The position numbers and the translations under genes are program-made. From Sciurus carolinensis (taxonomy: Eukaryota > Chordata > Mammalia > Rodentia > Sciuridae), in NCBI RefSeq assembly GCF_902686445.1, contig NC_062222.1, positions 39,989,792 to 40,053,791 on the forward strand: a stretch of DNA of 64,000 nucleotides, read 5' to 3'. This document shows, one piece after another, positions 60,126-64,000 of the stretch; positions within the stretch are counted from its first letter, which is position 1, and every line of letters begins with the position of its first letter. The notes beneath the pieces are model-generated. The model saw only the letters and a list, made by a program, of their open reading frames with translations. It had not been told where the DNA came from and did not search any database.

Positions 60126-60427
60126 TAGGGAGAAAATGTGAACTATACAAAAGTGTAAGGCAAAGAAAAATTATAAAGATATGCCCTAAGCTTTTTCAAC
60201 AGAGAAAAGAGTGGTATCATGAGACACAAACTGGCATGTAGACACACTCAGAGGTAGAAAGGGAGATATAAAATGAGCATATTTAAAATTTAACACATTT
60301 AAACAGATTCTAGAAAACAAGTATGCATAAAAATATACTTTAAAATCATAACATCTTATTCGAAGTGAATATCTAACATATCACTGCACTTGCCATTCAT
60401 GGGAAAAGATCATCTTTCTAACATTTA

Positions 60428-60828
60428 GAATATGTCTTTGTCTACTAAGTCTACCATAATAAAGCACCACAGAATAGGTGTGATTTGCCCAACAGAAAAT
60501 AATTGTGTTCATAGTCATGGAGACTAAAAATTTGAGATGAAGTTATCAGTAGGGTTGAATTCTTCTGATGATTCTTTCCTTGATTCACAGCTGGCCATCT
60601 TCTCATTTGGGTCTTTGCATGGTATTCTCTCTTTTTCCTGTATCCTAATCTTCTCCCTGTATAGGGACACAAGTCATATTGCATTAGGGCCCATGCTAAT
60701 GACCTCAGGTTAAATTAGTTTCATCTATACAGGCCTTTTATCTGAGTACAATCACATTTTGAAGTACTGATCATTAGTACTATAATATGTGAATTTAGGG
60801 GAGGCACAATTCAGACCATAACAAGGTC
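60428..60828 (-). mobile_element. MaLR (MLT1-type) LTR, antisense
   Basis: Plus strand: 'taccataataaagcaccaca', 'agaaaataattgtgttcata', 'tgattctttccttgattcac', 'cattagggcccatgctaatg', 'acctcaggttaaattagttt' and 'aattcagaccataacaagg'. This is the complement of an MLT1 LTR in order. A 77-codon open frame on the minus strand (60451-60684) lies within it and is not a gene. Confidence 0.75.
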
Positions 60829-61436
60829 CAACAAAAATTTGCAAGTTAAAACCCAAATACGACACTTTCAATTCCCCTACAGTTATCTATGTAGAATTTA
60901 TCACTGACTTTCAAAATCTCAGTATTTTCTTATGACTTTATGGGCTTTGAAGATATTGGTCCATTTACAACATATTTTCACCCTTCATTTTCCACACAAA
61001 GACATGCATACCTCTCCAGAAAATGTTACCCAATTCTGAGTGAAAAGTTTTGAATTTTTTTATACAAGATGGTTTTGGAATACACATTTATAATTCTTAA
61101 CAGAATATATTAAAATAGTCTGTTTATGTATGTAATTTTATAAATCTATCTTGAGATTCTAAAATTCAGAAATCCTGTCTTAGTGTTCTTAAGTTTCCAC
61201 ACACCATGAAGAAGCAATGAGTGTTACTGCTGAAAGGTTTTTCTTTTCATTGCACTTCAATATTTCAGATTTCTATTCAGAGAAAAGAAATAAATTGAAT
61301 TTTAAAAATTAATGTTGTCATAGTCTAAACAGCTTTACCTTTTTTCCTACATGATGAATAAACTAGATATTGTAATTTTTTATTCCCATTATTGCTTTCC
61401 TGAACCTCACTTTCTTCTTTCTTTCTTTATATATTT
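60829..61436. other. Unassigned AT-rich sequence
   Basis: No recognised repeat or gene. Confidence 0.5.
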
Positions 61437-61915
61437 AGGTAACACAGCCACATCAATATTTACAGCAACACAAAGCACAATAAACAAGCTATGGAGCCAA
61501 ATTAGGTGCCCTTTAACAGATAAATGGATAAAGAAAATGTGGTGTATATATCCAGTGGAGTAGTAATCAGTCATAAAGAAGAATGACTTTGTGGCAGCTG
61601 CTGGTAAATGAATGGCACTGGAGACTATCATGCTAAGTGAAAATAAGCCAGTTCCAAAAAGTCTAAGGTCAAACACTTTCTGATATACAGAAGCTAATCC
61701 AAAATGCTTGAGGAGATATAAAAAAGAATCAAGGAATAATCCATGGAGTAGACAAAAGGGAAATGGAGGAAGGATAGTATAGCAAAAGACAGTGGAAAGA
61801 ATCTGTCCTGACTGTCCTATGTGCATTTATGAATATATCACAATAAATTTCAAGATCATATATATATATATATATATATATGTATACACAAAAGACAATA
61901 AATTTAAAAAAAAAC
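61437..61915 (+). mobile_element. LINE-1, 5'-truncated 3' end
   Basis: The end of ORF2 ('aacacagccacatcaatatt', 'agctatggagccaaattagg', 'ataaatggataaagaaaatg', 'cataaagaagaatgactttg') is followed by 3' UTR text and a (TA)n run at about 61859-61881, then 'agacaataaatttaaaaaaa'. Sense strand, diverged. Confidence 0.82.
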
Positions 61916-61917
61916 TA

Positions 61918-62113
61918 TAAATAGGAGAAACATCAGTAGAGGAAAGGGAAGAGAACAGGGAAAGGGATGAGAAGAGGAGAAGGGAAGGGAATGGGGACAA
62001 AATTAGAACAAATTTTATTCCATGCTTCTTCATTTATTTCAGAATGAATCCTATTGTCATGTACAACTAAAAATAACCAATAAAGAAAATAAACAAACAA
62101 ACAAAAAAAAAAA
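61918..62113 (+). mobile_element. L1 3' UTR tail, sense
   Basis: 'aaacatcagtagaggaaagg', purine-rich 'ggatgagaagaggagaaggg', 'attagaacaaattttattcc', 'ctattgtcatgtacaactaa' and the tail 'aacaaacaaacaaaaaaaaa'. It lies directly after another L1 tail, so it is either a second insertion or the rest of a longer, variant 3' UTR. Confidence 0.7.
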
Positions 62114-62217
62114 GATGGTACCAGAAATATAATAAACAAATAAAAATCCAATAATTTACTATCTTGGAAAAAGTGATTAATGAGAGTTCTTTAAAAAATG
62201 TTAATCATCTTGTGTTT

Positions 62218-62233
62218 TCTCTCTCCCTCTCCT

Positions 62234-62267
<34 letters not shown>

Positions 62268-62272
62268 CTTTT
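62218..62272. repeat. (CT)n simple repeat
   Basis: CT-rich tract with uninterrupted stretches of CT on the plus strand, between unassigned DNA and the antisense L1 piece; probably the expanded complement of the purine-rich L1 3' UTR. Confidence 0.9.
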
Positions 62273-62279
62273 TGTTTTA

Positions 62280-62572
62280 ACTCTCCAGTTTCTGCATGTG
62301 AGAAAAAAATTAAACCCTTGACTTTCTTTGTTTGCCTTATTTTATTTAGCATGATGTTCTCCAGTTCCATTCATTTACCAGCAAATAACAAAATTACATT
62401 CTTATTTATGGTTGAGTAGTATATATATTACATTTCCTTATTTATCTGTTGATAGCACCTGGGTTGGTCCTGTAAATTGACAATTGTGAATTACACTGCA
62501 GATTTTAGTTCTTTTAGATAAATGCAAAAAGGGTGGAATAGCTGGATCATATGGCGGTTCCATGCCTACTCT
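62280..62572 (-). mobile_element. L1 ORF2-end/3' UTR piece, inverted
   Basis: Plus strand: 'agcatgatgttctccagttc', 'cattcatttaccagcaaata', 'ggttgagtagtatatatatt', 'aatagctggatcatatggcg'. These are the complement of the last ORF2 part and the 3' UTR start. At about 62572 the sequence switches to sense-strand L1 3' UTR. This head-to-tail reversal is the form left by twin priming. Confidence 0.75.
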
Positions 62573-62755
62573 TTGTGTTTATAAGAGAAATCAATACAGT
62601 AGAGGCAAAGGATTGTGGGGAGGGGAGAAAGGGAAAGAAAGACAAGGAACTGGGGAATGAATTAACCACATTATGATTTCACATGTATGAATACATAATA
62701 ATGAATTTCACTTTTATGTATTATTATAATGTAAAAAATTTAAATAAATATAAAT
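62573..62755 (+). mobile_element. L1 3' UTR tail, sense (partner of inverted piece)
   Basis: 'gagaaatcaatacagtagag', purine-rich 'tgtggggaggggagaaaggg', 'aaccacattatgatttcaca', 'tgtatgaatacataataatg' and the A/T-rich tail 'taaataaatataaataaata'. It directly joins the inverted L1 segment. Confidence 0.75.
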
Positions 62756-62757
62756 AA

Positions 62758-62925
62758 ATAGAAAGAAGTCAGTAGAGTAGAGGAAGAGGGTCTAGGGAAG
62801 GGAGGACAGGATGGTAAATCAAAGTACTAGGGAATAAATTGGGCAAATCCTTCAAGTATACAAGCATGTCATGACCCTGCCATTAAGTATGCTTACAATG
62901 TACCAATTAAACATTAAAAGTCAAC
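62758..62925 (+). mobile_element. L1 3' UTR tail, sense (second copy)
   Basis: 'agaagtcagtagagtagagg', 'ctagggaagggaggacagga', 'aataaattgggcaaatcctt', 'ttacaatgtaccaattaaac'. It is related to but clearly different from the tail just before it, so it is probably a separate insertion or an older duplicate. Confidence 0.7.
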
Positions 62926-64000
62926 TATACTTATATATGTATATATTATATACATTCTTTATAAGTTAAAAGTATTTATTGTAAAGTTGAGTACAGTTTC
63001 TGAGAATGGAATTCTTGGCTAAAAATTTCCATTTTTTTGGCATCATTATCTGCATAGCAGTTGCTATTTTAGTGTAGTAAAATCTACTTGCAAAAATGAA
63101 GACAATAAAAATAATTTATGAAGTTGTCTTATTCACACCCAGGTGCCCTTTGTTTCTTGTGTTGTGTCCATGGAAAAAGATTTGTGCTCCAGGTAAACAT
63201 GTAGTATATTTTCATGTTAAAATGAATAGTTCACTACATAGGAATTGGTGCTATTGTAAAGATATCATAATATTCCAAAGCATCTCCTCAAATCTTTGAA
63301 TGTCTCTTTTGATAAGAAAATCAGTAAGAAAACAGACTTAAACATCTAGTTAAAAAAAAAAAGATGTCACATATTTAACTTTTTGTTTATTATTTATTTT
63401 AGACACCTAGAAATCAACTTTATAAGTATTTTTTTAAAGAGATTTTGAGAAAACGTTATTTAAATAATGTTTTATAAAATTAAAAACATATTTTAATTTA
63501 TCATTAAAATAACTTTTTCTCAAGGCTTGCCTGAGTTCAAAATACAGATATAAAACCTTTGGTTTATAAAATAGAATACAAATTATAATTCAAACATGTA
63601 CTACTTGATTTCATAATGGCAAACTTTAAATCACATGAAAATTCTTAAAGTGAAAAAATATGTTAAAGAACATGGTAACCTCTCCGTATTCATATGTATG
63701 ATTTCTAAGATCTTAAATAGTATCATTTTACATTATAAAAACATGGGATCATGTTGGGTACAAATAAATATTAGTGAGGACTTCTGATAAATTTAATACA
63801 AATAAAATAGGAGCTTAAAATAATATTCTTATATTATTGCATTAAAAAAAAATACCAGCAGGTACAGGTAGACTGGGAAAACTTTAATACTGAAATCAAA
63901 TTCTCAATGTTTATTTCATTCTACACCATGGTTATATGCCTGTATCCCTGACACCTTACCCTCATACTCAGTTTTCTGTGTTAAAGGCAAATTACCTTTA
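62926..64000. other. Unassigned AT-rich sequence
   Basis: No repeat or gene recognised. Short A-runs lie at about 63352-63362 and 63844-63851. Confidence 0.5.

Noticed and set aside
61386..61826. 139-codon minus-strand open frame (61407-61826) as a membrane protein
   Set aside because: It is the complement of an L1 ORF2 end and 3' UTR; its hydrophobic look comes from the complement of A-rich L1 text.

Overview
This window looks like AT-rich, gene-poor nuclear DNA from a rodent of the squirrel family (Sciuridae: ground squirrel, marmot or tree squirrel). The lineage call rests on many dimeric SINEs that join a B1-like left half to an ID-like (tRNA-Ala-derived) right half, the B1-dID/MEN/STRID type abundant in squirrels, together with LINE-1 copies whose 3' UTRs have the purine-rich form seen in that group. 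I see no protein-coding gene, no exon chain and no conserved reading frame: every long open frame is a broken retrotransposon or provirus piece, or chance.

Layout. 1-4115: mostly unassigned AT-rich DNA with a MaLR LTR end, one SINE, an exact 31-bp tandem duplication, a 5'-truncated L1 tail and a MIR. 4193-10750: a nearly full-length L1 on the minus strand (5' UTR, ORF1 remnant, ORF2 remnant, 3' UTR) with an internal out-of-place duplication in ORF2. 11580-15070: MIRs and an ancient mammalian repeat in two pieces, between which lie an 821-bp ERVK-like solo LTR and an ID SINE. 15616-18740: a HAL1/old-L1-like element (5' UTR-like and ORF1-like parts) with a SINE in it and a 1.3-kb segment bounded by inverted repeats. 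18728-23260: MaLR LTRs, a small ERVK-like LTR, a SINE and an L1 tail. 23260-31310: largely unassigned, with a MaLR LTR, two SINEs and a possible LTR. 31315-35640: a long 5'-truncated L1 on the plus strand, with broken ORF2. 36810-36973: a full-length retroposed U1 snRNA pseudogene. 37770-40089: L1 pieces and a SINE. 43530-48098: an old ERVL-like provirus on the minus strand with both LTRs and decayed pol. 52467-55405: a SINE, an L1 tail split by a 535-bp LTR with perfect target-site duplication, an unexplained GC-richer block, and a MaLR internal region plus LTR. 59513-62930: MaLR LTRs and a pile-up of L1 tails, one with an inversion.

Nothing here acts as a gene system. The content is a layered record of retrotransposition: ancient repeats (MIR, MaLR, HAL1, ERVL) are broken by younger L1, SINE and ERV insertions. 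The best-supported novelty candidates are structural: the ectopic duplication inside the minus-strand L1, the inverted-repeat-bounded segment at 15616-16933, the nested LTR at 52812-53346, and the ERVL provirus whose two LTRs carry different SINEs. Family names come from recognition by eye; boundaries of old repeats are accurate to a few tens of bases.
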